64,000 nucleotides of DNA, taken from assembly GCA_030651895.1 (NCBI GenBank), contig JAUSBR010000010.1:310001-374000 (forward strand), given 5' to 3'. This document shows, piece by piece, positions 20,244-27,034 of the stretch; the stretch's first letter is position 1, and every line of letters begins with the position of its first letter. Position numbers and translations under genes: made by a program. The stretch is from Sideroxyarcus sp. (GTDB lineage: Bacteria; Pseudomonadota; Gammaproteobacteria; Burkholderiales; Gallionellaceae). The notes beneath the pieces are model-generated. The model saw only the letters and a list, made by a program, of their open reading frames with translations. It was not told the DNA's origin and did not search any database.

Positions 20244-20861
20244 ATGAATAGACGACTAAAAGCATTCTGCTGGCTGCTTGCGGCGCTTGCCCTCTCCTTT
20301 CCCGCCCAGGCTGCCAGGAACATCCTGGTGTTCGGCGACAGCCTTTCCGCCGGTTACGGCATCGCGCGCGATGCGTCCTGGGTGAACCTGATGCAACAGG
20401 AGTTCCGCAAGACTCACCCTCAATTCGAAGTAATCAATGCCAGCATCAGTGGGGAAACTGCATCAGGTGGCGTGCGGCGCATCGGCAAGGCTTTGCAGAA
20501 GCACCAGCCCGAGGTGGTCATCGTCGAACTGGGGGCCAATGACGGCCTGCGTGGGGCTGCCGTCGCGGGGATAGAAAAGAACCTGGACCAGATCATCCGA
20601 CAGTCGCTCAAATCCGGCGCCCGCGTGCTGCTGCTGGGCATCCAGCTACCGCCCAACTATGGATTGGAATACCCCAGGCAGTTCCGCGCCATCTACCCCG
20701 CACTGGCGAAACGGCACAAGGTCGCGCTGGTACCGTTCATTCTCGAAGGTATTCCGCCGGAACAGTTCCAGCCAGACAACCTGCATCCGATCGCGGCAGC
20801 ACAGCCGCAGATACTGCGCAACGTGCTGCCCGCGCTCTCCCCTCTGCTTAACGCAAAGTAA
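20244..20861 (+). CDS. tesA: TesA-like GDSL arylesterase / lysophospholipase
   Basis: A 205-residue SGNH/GDSL hydrolase with a signal peptide (LLAALALSFPAQA), so it acts in the periplasm. The four SGNH blocks are present: FGDSLSAGYG near residue 30, ISGETASGG, LGANDGLRG and the C-terminal PDNLHP with the catalytic Asp and His. E. coli TesA has thioesterase, esterase and lysophospholipase activity; the true substrate here is not known. The gene diverges from rpsB and converges with sppA, the two coding ends overlapping by 14 bases. Confidence 0.93.
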   Translation: MNRRLKAFCWLLAALALSFPAQAARNILVFGDSLSAGYGIARDASWVNLMQQEFRKTHPQFEVINASISGETASGGVRRIGKALQKHQPEVVIVELGANDGLRGAAVAGIEKNLDQIIRQSLKSGARVLLLGIQLPPNYGLEYPRQFRAIYPALAKRHKVALVPFILEGIPPEQFQPDNLHPIAAAQPQILRNVLPALSPLLNAK

Positions 20862-21807
20862 CGCCGGTCGCCTCTGCCCCGAATCCCGGGAATGCACTCG
20901 CCACGCCCGCACCGAGCTTCTTCGCCAGACGGTCGGCGATGTTCTCGTGGGCGGTGAAGTCGACGATCTTCTCGGCCTTGAAGACGTCGCGCGCGACCGA
21001 GTCGACGCTACCGAGTTCGTCGGCCAGCCCCATCTTGATGGCCTTGTCGCCGGTCCAGAACAGACCGCTGAACATCTCCGGCGTCTCCTTCAGGCGCTTG
21101 CCGCGTCCCGCGCGCACCACGTCGATGAACTGCTGGTGCACATCACCGAGCAACTCCTTGGTGAATGCCTCATGCTTGGGATTGCGCGGCGAGAACGGGT
21201 CCATGAAGCCCTTGTTCTCCCCCGCCGTCATCAGACGGCGCTCGACGCCCAGCTTCTGCATCGTGCCGGTGAAGCCGAAGCCGTCCATCAGCACGCCGAT
21301 GGAACCGACGATGCTGGAACGGTTGACGTAGATCTTGTCGGCCGCCGCGGCGATGAAATAGCCGCCTGAGGCGCACATATCTTCCACCACCACATGCAAA
21401 GGTATCTCGGGATGCAGACCACGCAGCCTGCGGATCTCGTCGTTCACCAGTGCCGACTGCACCGGACTGCCGCCGGGGCTGTTGATGCGCAGGACAACGC
21501 CCGCGGTGTTCTTGTCATCGAAGGCATCCTGCAGACTGGCGATGAGATTGTCGGCATTGGCATTGCTTCCCGCCGCGATGACCCCGTTCAGGTCGATCAG
21601 CGCGGTGTGCTTGTTGCCGGACAAACCGCCGTCCTTGTCGCCGTCAAAGACGCCGAGGAACAGGAACAGCAGAATGAACAGGTAGCCGAAGGTTAGCACC
21701 TTGAAGAAGATGCTCCAGTGCCGCGCGCGGCGCTGCTCCTGGATGGCGGACATCGCCAGTTTCTCCAGTACGCTGCGTTCCCAATTGCTATTGTTCTCTT
21801 CCAACAT
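20848..21807 (-). CDS. sppA: Signal peptide peptidase SppA (S49 family, short form)
   Basis: Membrane-anchored serine protease of 319 residues that degrades cleaved signal peptides. A single hydrophobic anchor lies at about residues 31-52 (IFFKVLTFGYLFILLFLFLG). The nucleophile serine is in VEDMCASGGYFIA and the likely general-base lysine in TAGENKGFMDPF, as in the 36-kDa Ser-Lys dyad group. The ATG at 21807 has AAAGGA upstream. An earlier in-frame start would overlap the neighbouring phosphatase gene. It lies 20 bases downstream of that phosphatase. Confidence 0.93.
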   Translation of the reverse strand: MLEENNSNWERSVLEKLAMSAIQEQRRARHWSIFFKVLTFGYLFILLFLFLGVFDGDKDGGLSGNKHTALIDLNGVIAAGSNANADNLIASLQDAFDDKNTAGVVLRINSPGGSPVQSALVNDEIRRLRGLHPEIPLHVVVEDMCASGGYFIAAAADKIYVNRSSIVGSIGVLMDGFGFTGTMQKLGVERRLMTAGENKGFMDPFSPRNPKHEAFTKELLGDVHQQFIDVVRAGRGKRLKETPEMFSGLFWTGDKAIKMGLADELGSVDSVARDVFKAEKIVDFTAHENIADRLAKKLGAGVASAFPGFGAEATGVTLR

Positions 21808-21827
21808 GTCCGTTCCTTTCGATAAGC

Positions 21828-22484
21828 TTATGCGTGCGCTTTGAACCATGAGCGCAATTCATGAAAATCATCCAGCAGCGCAAGCGGCTTCAATTCGCGC
21901 AACTGGTCTTCCGGATGGGCACCGTAGGTCATGCCCACCGCATCGACCCCGGCGTTGATCGCCATCTGCAGGTCATGTGTGGTATCGCCCACCATCAGCA
22001 CCTTCTCCGGTGGCACCCCCAGTTCGTCCATCAGTTCCAGCAACATGGCCGGATGCGGCTTGGAGAAGGTCTCGTCGGCGGTGCGCGAAGCGTGAAAGTA
22101 CCCGCGCAGGCCGCTGCTGTCCATCACCCGGTCGAGTCCCTTGCGGCTCTTGCCCGTCGCCACGGCCAGCGTGTATCCGGCCTTATGCAGCTCGGCGATG
22201 GTGTCTGCGGCACCTGCAAACAGCGGAATCGATTGGTCCTGTGCCAGGAAATAATGGCGATAACGGTCAGCCAGCGGCTCGTACATATGTTGCGGCGCCG
22301 CTGGCACCGCGTGCTGCAAAGCTTGCACCAGCCCCATGCCGATCACATGGCGGGCATCTTCGTCGCTTGGTATGGGCAGGCCGAGGTCGCGGCAAGCCGA
22401 CTGGATCGAGGTGGCGATCACCGCCGTGGAGTCCATCACCGTGCCGTCCCAGTCGAACACGATCAGGTCATATCGTTTTGTCAT
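21828..22484 (-). CDS. HAD-IA hydrolase, phosphoglycolate-phosphatase-like
   Basis: A 218-residue haloacid dehalogenase-type phosphatase. Motif I is LIVFDWDGTVMDS at the N terminus, with the nucleophile Asp and general acid Asp. The later VATGKSRKGLD, KPHPAMLLELM and VGDTTHDLQMA segments supply motifs II to IV. The helical cap lies between motifs I and II, which is subfamily IA and resembles Gph. The start at 22484 (MTKRYDL) is chosen because the protein begins just before motif I. The actual substrate cannot be deduced; in this betaproteobacterial position the gene often pairs with rluC, but here it precedes sppA. Confidence 0.88.
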   Translation of the reverse strand: MTKRYDLIVFDWDGTVMDSTAVIATSIQSACRDLGLPIPSDEDARHVIGMGLVQALQHAVPAAPQHMYEPLADRYRHYFLAQDQSIPLFAGAADTIAELHKAGYTLAVATGKSRKGLDRVMDSSGLRGYFHASRTADETFSKPHPAMLLELMDELGVPPEKVLMVGDTTHDLQMAINAGVDAVGMTYGAHPEDQLRELKPLALLDDFHELRSWFKAHA

Positions 22485-22564
22485 TGCTGCCGCCGAAATA
22501 AAACAGGCGCGGATTCTACCATTTCGCTTGCCTGCCTTTGTGACAACACCTACCATCCCCCGCC

Positions 22565-23632
22565 ATGACGAACCCGATGAACACATTACATAGCTGGCTG
22601 ATCTACTGCCGCCCCGGCTTCGAACGCGATTGCGTCGAAGAGACCCAAGCCAAACCCGTCGAAACCGCCGAGAACAGCGGCTTCGTCGTGCTGCAAGGCA
22701 AGCCCAAGCTGGCTTACAAGCAACTCACCTTCGCGCGCCAGTTGCTCACCCTGCACGGCGAAGTGAACGACCTGCCGGAACGCGACCGCCTGAGCCCCTT
22801 GCTGGCCGCACTGCCCGCGGCTCCCGAAAAGTTCGGCGCACTGTATCTGGAAGTGCCTGACACCAACGAAGGCAAGACGCTTTCCGGCTTCACCAAGCGC
22901 TTCCAGCCCCTGCTGGAAGAGGCGTTGCGAACACAGGGACGTTTAGAAGTTGAGTCGGACATTCACCCTTCGACAGGCTCAGGACGGACGGATATGTTGC
23001 CGCGCCTGCACATCTTCTTCCCCGACGATCATCGTGCACTGATCGCCACCAGCGACCCGCACAACAGCGCCTCCGCCCTCAACGGCATCCAGCGCGTCAG
23101 CATGGCGAGCGATGCGCCCAGCCGCTCCTATCTCAAACTCGCGGAAGCGTTCGAAGTGTTCCTCGACAAGAAAGAACAGGCGCTATGGCTGAAACCGGGC
23201 ATGACCGCCATCGACCTCGGCGCAGCGCCCGGCGGCTGGACCTGGCAACTGGTGCAGCGCGGATTGAAAGTCATCGCAGTGGACAACGGCCCGCTCAAGG
23301 GTGCGGCAGCAGGTCATCCCAATATCAAACATCTGCGCGAAGACGGTTTCCGCTTCCGCCCGCAGCGTCCGGTGGACTGGCTGGTATGCGACATGGTGGA
23401 ACAACCGCAACGCGTCGCCGCGTTGATGACGGAATGGTTCGTCGGCGGCATGACGCAACGCGCCATCTTCAACCTCAAACTGCCGATGAAGAAACGCGTC
23501 GCGGCATTGAAAGAAGCGCTAGACAACCTGCGCACGGCGCTCAACAACAAGGGCATCCGTTACCAGTTGGAAGCGAGACAGCTGTACCACGACCGCGAGG
23601 AAGTGACGATCTATCTGGCACGCAAACGCTAG
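22565..23632 (+). CDS. rlmM: 23S rRNA C2498 2'-O-ribose methyltransferase RlmM
   Basis: A 355-residue SAM-dependent methyltransferase acting on the peptidyl-transferase region of 23S rRNA before subunit assembly. The N-terminal THUMP-like region starts LHSWLIYCRPGFERDC. The Rossmann domain carries DLGAAPGGWTWQL and WLVCDMVEQP, and the C terminus has the family's conserved ARQLYHDREEVT. Around residues 131-142 a short stretch (SDIHPSTGSGRTDM) is absent from E. coli RlmM as I remember it. That stretch is encoded by a copy of a palindromic repeat also seen at 39235, an apparent in-frame insertion. The 3' end is duplicated downstream at 24191. Confidence 0.93.
   Translation: MTNPMNTLHSWLIYCRPGFERDCVEETQAKPVETAENSGFVVLQGKPKLAYKQLTFARQLLTLHGEVNDLPERDRLSPLLAALPAAPEKFGALYLEVPDTNEGKTLSGFTKRFQPLLEEALRTQGRLEVESDIHPSTGSGRTDMLPRLHIFFPDDHRALIATSDPHNSASALNGIQRVSMASDAPSRSYLKLAEAFEVFLDKKEQALWLKPGMTAIDLGAAPGGWTWQLVQRGLKVIAVDNGPLKGAAAGHPNIKHLREDGFRFRPQRPVDWLVCDMVEQPQRVAALMTEWFVGGMTQRAIFNLKLPMKKRVAALKEALDNLRTALNNKGIRYQLEARQLYHDREEVTIYLARKR
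22961..22993. repeat. Short repeat inserted in-frame in rlmM
   Basis: The sequence CCCTTCGACAGGCTCAGGAC beginning at 22966 matches a widespread small bacterial intergenic repeat whose core is CTTCGACA-N-GCTCAG. A second, inverted copy is in the gap at 39235-39260. Here it lies within codons of rlmM and keeps the frame open. Confidence 0.7.
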
Positions 23633-23716
23633 GTTGCTTCGGGGGCGCTGAAGATCGGCTAGATCAATGCGCTGCCGGCCAGGTACGGCTGGGTAAAATC
23701 AATTGCGATGCTGACC
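23591..23716 (+). repeat. Direct repeat, copy A: rlmM 3' end and flank
   Basis: Copy A covers the last 14 codons of rlmM and about 85 bases beyond. Copy B at 24191-24316 lies exactly 600 bases away with no gap in the alignment. The first 50 bases differ at three positions. The middle is more diverged, and the block ending AAATCAATTGCGATGC is again nearly identical. A third, partial copy of that last block is at 24151-24177. This is the signature of an old duplication of the rlmM tail. Confidence 0.85.
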
Positions 23717-23759
23717 CCTTGGATTTCTCAAGAAGCAAGCACCTTCCTCCCTGACATCA

Positions 23760-23969
23760 TTATTCCTTTACTTCCTTTGCATCCTTCTTGACTTCTGTCT
23801 TGACGTCTTTGGCATCCTTCTTGACTGTTGCCTTGATCTCTCTGGCATCCTTCTTGACTTCCGCCTTGACTTCTTTTGCATCCTTTTTAGCTTCCGTGAC
23901 CTTCTGGTCGGCAGCAAACACAGAACACGCAATCAGGACTGAAACCACTACAGCCAATATCCTATTCAT
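23760..23969 (-). CDS. Small secreted lysine-rich repeat protein
   Basis: A 69-residue protein. It has a signal peptide (ILAVVVSVLIACSVFAA) and then a mature part made almost wholly of an 11-residue-type repeat based on KKDAKEVK and its variants (EVKAEVKKDAREI, TVKKDAKDV, EVKKDAKEV). Lys, Asp/Glu, Ala and Val alternate in a way that would form a single amphipathic helix. The DNA repeats likewise. I do not know a named family; late-embryogenesis-like or histone-H1-like low-complexity proteins are the nearest resemblance. It lies between the two copies of the rlmM-tail repeat. Confidence 0.68.
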   Translation of the reverse strand: MNRILAVVVSVLIACSVFAADQKVTEAKKDAKEVKAEVKKDAREIKATVKKDAKDVKTEVKKDAKEVKE

Positions 23970-24190
23970 TTCGATTCCTTTCGAAGTGTTTTTGTTTCAA
24001 CTTTGACGAGGTTTCATCTTAATTTCCGTCATTGCCGAAACTCTGTGCGACAAGCCACATAAGCAAGATTGTTTAGCGGTCGAGGCAGCACAGTTTTTTC
24101 AACTCTTCAAAAACAAAACGTCCGGTATCTTTAACACGAGCGAGGCGCGGCTGGGCGAAATCAATTGCGATGCTGACACTGTTGATTCCC

Positions 24191-24316
24191 GACCGCGAGG
24201 AAGTGACGATCTATCTGGCGCGGAAACGCTAGGTTGTTTCAAGCTCGCGGGGTATCGGCTAGATCAATGCACAGCTGACGCGGCATTGCCGGGCGAAATC
24301 AATTGCGATGCCGCCC
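24191..24316 (+). repeat. Direct repeat, copy B: displaced rlmM 3' end
   Basis: This copy repeats 23591-23716 at an exact 600-base offset. It carries an intact copy of the final rlmM codons (DREEVTIYLARKR stop) but no upstream methyltransferase sequence, so it is a non-functional fragment. Its distal part is read on the other strand as the C-terminal tail and stop codon of the hypothetical secreted protein at 24264-25175. A truncated third unit begins at 24151. Confidence 0.82.
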
Positions 24317-25175
24317 CTGTTGATTGCTGTTGATTGGTTGCGGCCTCTACTTCATAAAGATCAGGCTCATTACTTCCTGCCGGCCTTGTGATACGTATCG
24401 AGTTAATCACTTGCTCTCTGTACTTGTGCGTCTTCTTCATCCAGCCGGGCATTTGATCTTCGGTAGGATAGGTCGGGTAGCCTGTGGCTGGATAAGGATA
24501 GCCAATAGCTCTCAGAGGTACGGGATACTGCCTGATGTAAATCTCCATATAACGATCAGGCGCAAGACCTGTGACATAGTACTCACCCAAATCTTCAGGA
24601 TACATATCCGCATTTATATAATAGTGAAACCACCTACGACTATTGATAACAACCTCTTCGACTGGCGAGTAGTAATGTAATAAATGCGTCCTTCTATCAT
24701 GCTTGCTCTTATCGACATAATAATTCGTTCGCCTACGGAAATACTCGAACATATCTTCCGGCTTGCTGAAGTCAGCGCAATCAAAACGTGATCCACGAAA
24801 GAATTCGCAATCATCAGGAGAGGCTTTAACGTATATCTTCGCCAGAATAGAAAACTTCGCAGAACTGCCAAAGAAGGGAATGCCAAGGGGATAGAAGTTC
24901 CAAGACTCACCAAAGCAATCTTTCTCATACACCCCTCTGCTTTTCAACCAATCATCAAACTTGCCACCACGAGTTATTACTTCGGCGGCCCTGAAGGATT
25001 TCGTGGGTAAATCAATCGGCACATCAAAAGATAATACTCGGTCATCTATTTTCATCACGTGCGAGCCGGGGATTGCAATAGATACATGCTCAATTTCCCA
25101 AGGCAACAATTCTTTAGCACACAAATTACTGATTATGGCCAAGCAAGCCAGCACAAGGATCATCGTCCGATTCAT
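24264..25175 (-). CDS. Secreted protein of unknown function
   Basis: A 303-residue protein with a clear signal peptide (MILVLACLAIISNLCA). The body is rich in Tyr, Arg and Phe, with patterns such as YFRRRTNYYVDK and RWFHYYINADMYPEDLGEYY. It then has a proline/tyrosine-rich segment (GYPYPATGYPTYPTEDQ). I recognise no catalytic motif or family. Similar proteins could be immunity or T6SS-amidase-associated periplasmic proteins (Tai/Tli-like), but this is only a guess. Codon use is more AT-rich than in neighbouring genes, suggesting transfer. The last 17 or so codons lie inside the rlmM-tail repeat, so its native C terminus may have been replaced. Confidence 0.75.
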   Translation of the reverse strand: MNRTMILVLACLAIISNLCAKELLPWEIEHVSIAIPGSHVMKIDDRVLSFDVPIDLPTKSFRAAEVITRGGKFDDWLKSRGVYEKDCFGESWNFYPLGIPFFGSSAKFSILAKIYVKASPDDCEFFRGSRFDCADFSKPEDMFEYFRRRTNYYVDKSKHDRRTHLLHYYSPVEEVVINSRRWFHYYINADMYPEDLGEYYVTGLAPDRYMEIYIRQYPVPLRAIGYPYPATGYPTYPTEDQMPGWMKKTHKYREQVINSIRITRPAGSNEPDLYEVEAATNQQQSTGAASQLISPGNAASAVH

Positions 25176-25357
25176 TGCGACTCTCTCTGTGAAAATTCAG
25201 AATCAAAGGAGGGAATATCGGCATCTGGATTCATTTCCAGCAAGTGAAGAATAGACATAGGTGAATAGGCATTTAATGAAAACGAATGCCCGCAACCTAC
25301 CCCGCCCCAACCACAGGGTCAATATGCCATTCGGCCTATATCTTTTCGGGAGATCGT

Positions 25358-25681
25358 TCAGGCTTCTATATCGACATGCTCATCCGCCCCACTCTCGAAA
25401 AAATTGTGGCGGCGGCGATCTCCACCTGAACGCAATTCGACCAGCACCGGCAAGTGCTGTGTACGGCGGCAAGTCTTGCGGCGATCTTCGGCGGGCAGTT
25501 CGTGATGTAGCTGCGGCTCGACGGGTCGCAAAGCCTCTTGATGTGCCGCGTGGGGTGCTACGTACTGGACTGGCTGTTCGCGCGGATACACTGGCCTGAC
25601 AGCCTGTGTTGCGGTCAAGCCTCTTACCTGGCGGCTATCCGGGCTCGTAGGCACTGGTGGGATACTGGGTACGAAGCGCAT
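25358..25681 (-). CDS. Hypothetical small arginine-rich protein
   Basis: A 107-residue protein opening MRFVPSIPPVPTSPDSRQVRGL, a proline-rich start, followed by PVYPREQPVQYV. It ends with two short basic motifs, AEDRRKTCRRTQHLPVLVEL and RSGGDRRRHN. This layout of a proline-rich head with duplicated DRRK/DRRR motifs around a hydrophobic strand recurs in small uncharacterised proteobacterial proteins. I cannot name a family. The ATG at 25681 is preferred over a GTG one codon earlier. It lies downstream of rluC on the same strand, separated by 63 bases. Confidence 0.6.
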   Translation of the reverse strand: MRFVPSIPPVPTSPDSRQVRGLTATQAVRPVYPREQPVQYVAPHAAHQEALRPVEPQLHHELPAEDRRKTCRRTQHLPVLVELRSGGDRRRHNFFESGADEHVDIEA

Positions 25682-25744
25682 CACAACTCCCCTGCGGCAA
25701 ACTGGCCGCCTGTAAACCTGTTATCGGCCTTTATCGCCAGATAC

Positions 25745-26680
25745 TTAGGCGGCAGCGTCCAGCTTGTCGATGAACTTCTGCAATTCCGGCGGCAGCGGCG
25801 CGGTGATGCTGAGCGGCTCGCCGGTCAGCGGGTGGTTGAAAGCGATGGAATGGGCGTGCAGGAACATGCGTTTCAGGCCGCGCTTCATCAGTTCCTTGTT
25901 GCGCGCGAAGTCGCCGTATTTGTCGTCGCCCGCGATGGGGAAGCCCAGATGCGAGGTGTGCACGCGGATCTGGTGGGTGCGTCCGGTCTTGAGTTGCGCT
26001 TCCAGCAGGCTGAATTCCGGCCAGCTCTTCAGCAACGTAAATATAGTATGCGAGGCCTGCCCGTCCTCGCGCACCATCACGCGCTTCTCGCCCTGCGGGG
26101 TGTCGAACTTGTGCAACGGTAGCTTCACATGCTGTTTGGCGTTCTTCCATTGCCCCAGCACCAGGGTGAAATAACGCTTGTCGCTGTTGCCCTCGCGCAT
26201 GATCTCGTGCATGGCGGTCAGCGCCGAACGCTTCTTCGCCACCAGCAGCACCCCTGATGTCTCGCGGTCGAGCCGGTGCACCAGTTCGAGGAATTTGGCC
26301 TGCGGCCGGGCACTGCGCAGCTGTTCGATGACCCCGAAACTCACTCCGCTGCCGCCATGCACCGCCGTTCCGGACGGTTTGTTGATGGCGATCAGGGCTT
26401 CGTCTTCGAACAGGATGGGGAATTCGGTGGCCGGAACGTACTCGGCTTCCGGTTTTTCAGCCACGCGAATGGGCGGAATGCGCAAAATATCGCCCATTTG
26501 CAGACGGTAAGTCTGGTCGATGCGCTTTTTGTTGACCCGCACTTCTCCGCGCAAAATACGGTAAACGTGGCTCTTGGGCACGCCTTTCAGGTGTTTGAAC
26601 AGGAAATTGTCGATGCGCTGACCTTCGCTTCCCTCGTCGATTTCGACCCAACTCACGGATTCTTTGCTCAAACCACTCAT
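25745..26680 (-). CDS. rluC: 23S rRNA pseudouridine synthase RluC
   Basis: RluA-family pseudouridine synthase of 311 residues. An N-terminal S4 RNA-binding domain begins IDNFLFKHLKGVPKSHVYRI. The catalytic domain has the signature LVHRLDRETSGVLLVAK, with the active-site aspartate near residue 149, and later RTHQIRVHTSHLGFPI. RluC modifies U955, U2504 and U2580 of 23S rRNA. It diverges from rne across a 354-base gap; this rluC-rne head-to-head arrangement is conserved from beta- to gammaproteobacteria and supports the call. Confidence 0.93.
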   Translation of the reverse strand: MSGLSKESVSWVEIDEGSEGQRIDNFLFKHLKGVPKSHVYRILRGEVRVNKKRIDQTYRLQMGDILRIPPIRVAEKPEAEYVPATEFPILFEDEALIAINKPSGTAVHGGSGVSFGVIEQLRSARPQAKFLELVHRLDRETSGVLLVAKKRSALTAMHEIMREGNSDKRYFTLVLGQWKNAKQHVKLPLHKFDTPQGEKRVMVREDGQASHTIFTLLKSWPEFSLLEAQLKTGRTHQIRVHTSHLGFPIAGDDKYGDFARNKELMKRGLKRMFLHAHSIAFNHPLTGEPLSITAPLPPELQKFIDKLDAAA

Positions 26681-27034
26681 TTTGAATATACTCCGCCCTC
26701 GCGTGTGCGCCTTCGTGAAACGGAATACAGTTTTCCGTCCAACCTAAGGCAGGCAATCAAGCCGCCTACGAAGCAGCCCCGCCCGGTTATCTCACTCACC
26801 GGAGACAAGCAGTGATGGTAATTGATTTGCGCGCTCTAAGCACCAAGCAGATAGATTTTAGCGTGTTGCCCCTATTAGATTCGGCAACATGCAGACACAG
26901 ACAAACTAAAACGAGAAGAAGAACTTGAACCACCGTCGTCATCACAACTCACTTACAGTTTGCACGACCGAAATTCTCGCGCGCTAACCAGCGCGTAGCT
27001 TTGTTCTGCCCGTGTAAGAGCGCGGGAGAAAAAT
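26681..27034 (+). promoter_or_regulatory. rluC-rne intergenic region with rne leader
   Basis: A 354-base gap between divergent rluC and rne. The proximal part is GC-rich and contains the inverted repeat CGCGCGCTAACCAGCGCG at about 26978-26996, followed by a sequence able to pair around GCCCGTGTAAGAGCGCGGG. An AGGAG-like GGGAGAAAA precedes the rne ATG. In enterobacteria the rne leader is a structured element that lets RNase E limit its own mRNA; an equivalent role is inferred. I could not find a convincing -35/-10 pair and see no ORF with coding character. Confidence 0.4.

Noticed and set aside
24191-24233. A second rlmM gene
   Set aside because: Only about 14 terminal codons are repeated; no methyltransferase body lies upstream.
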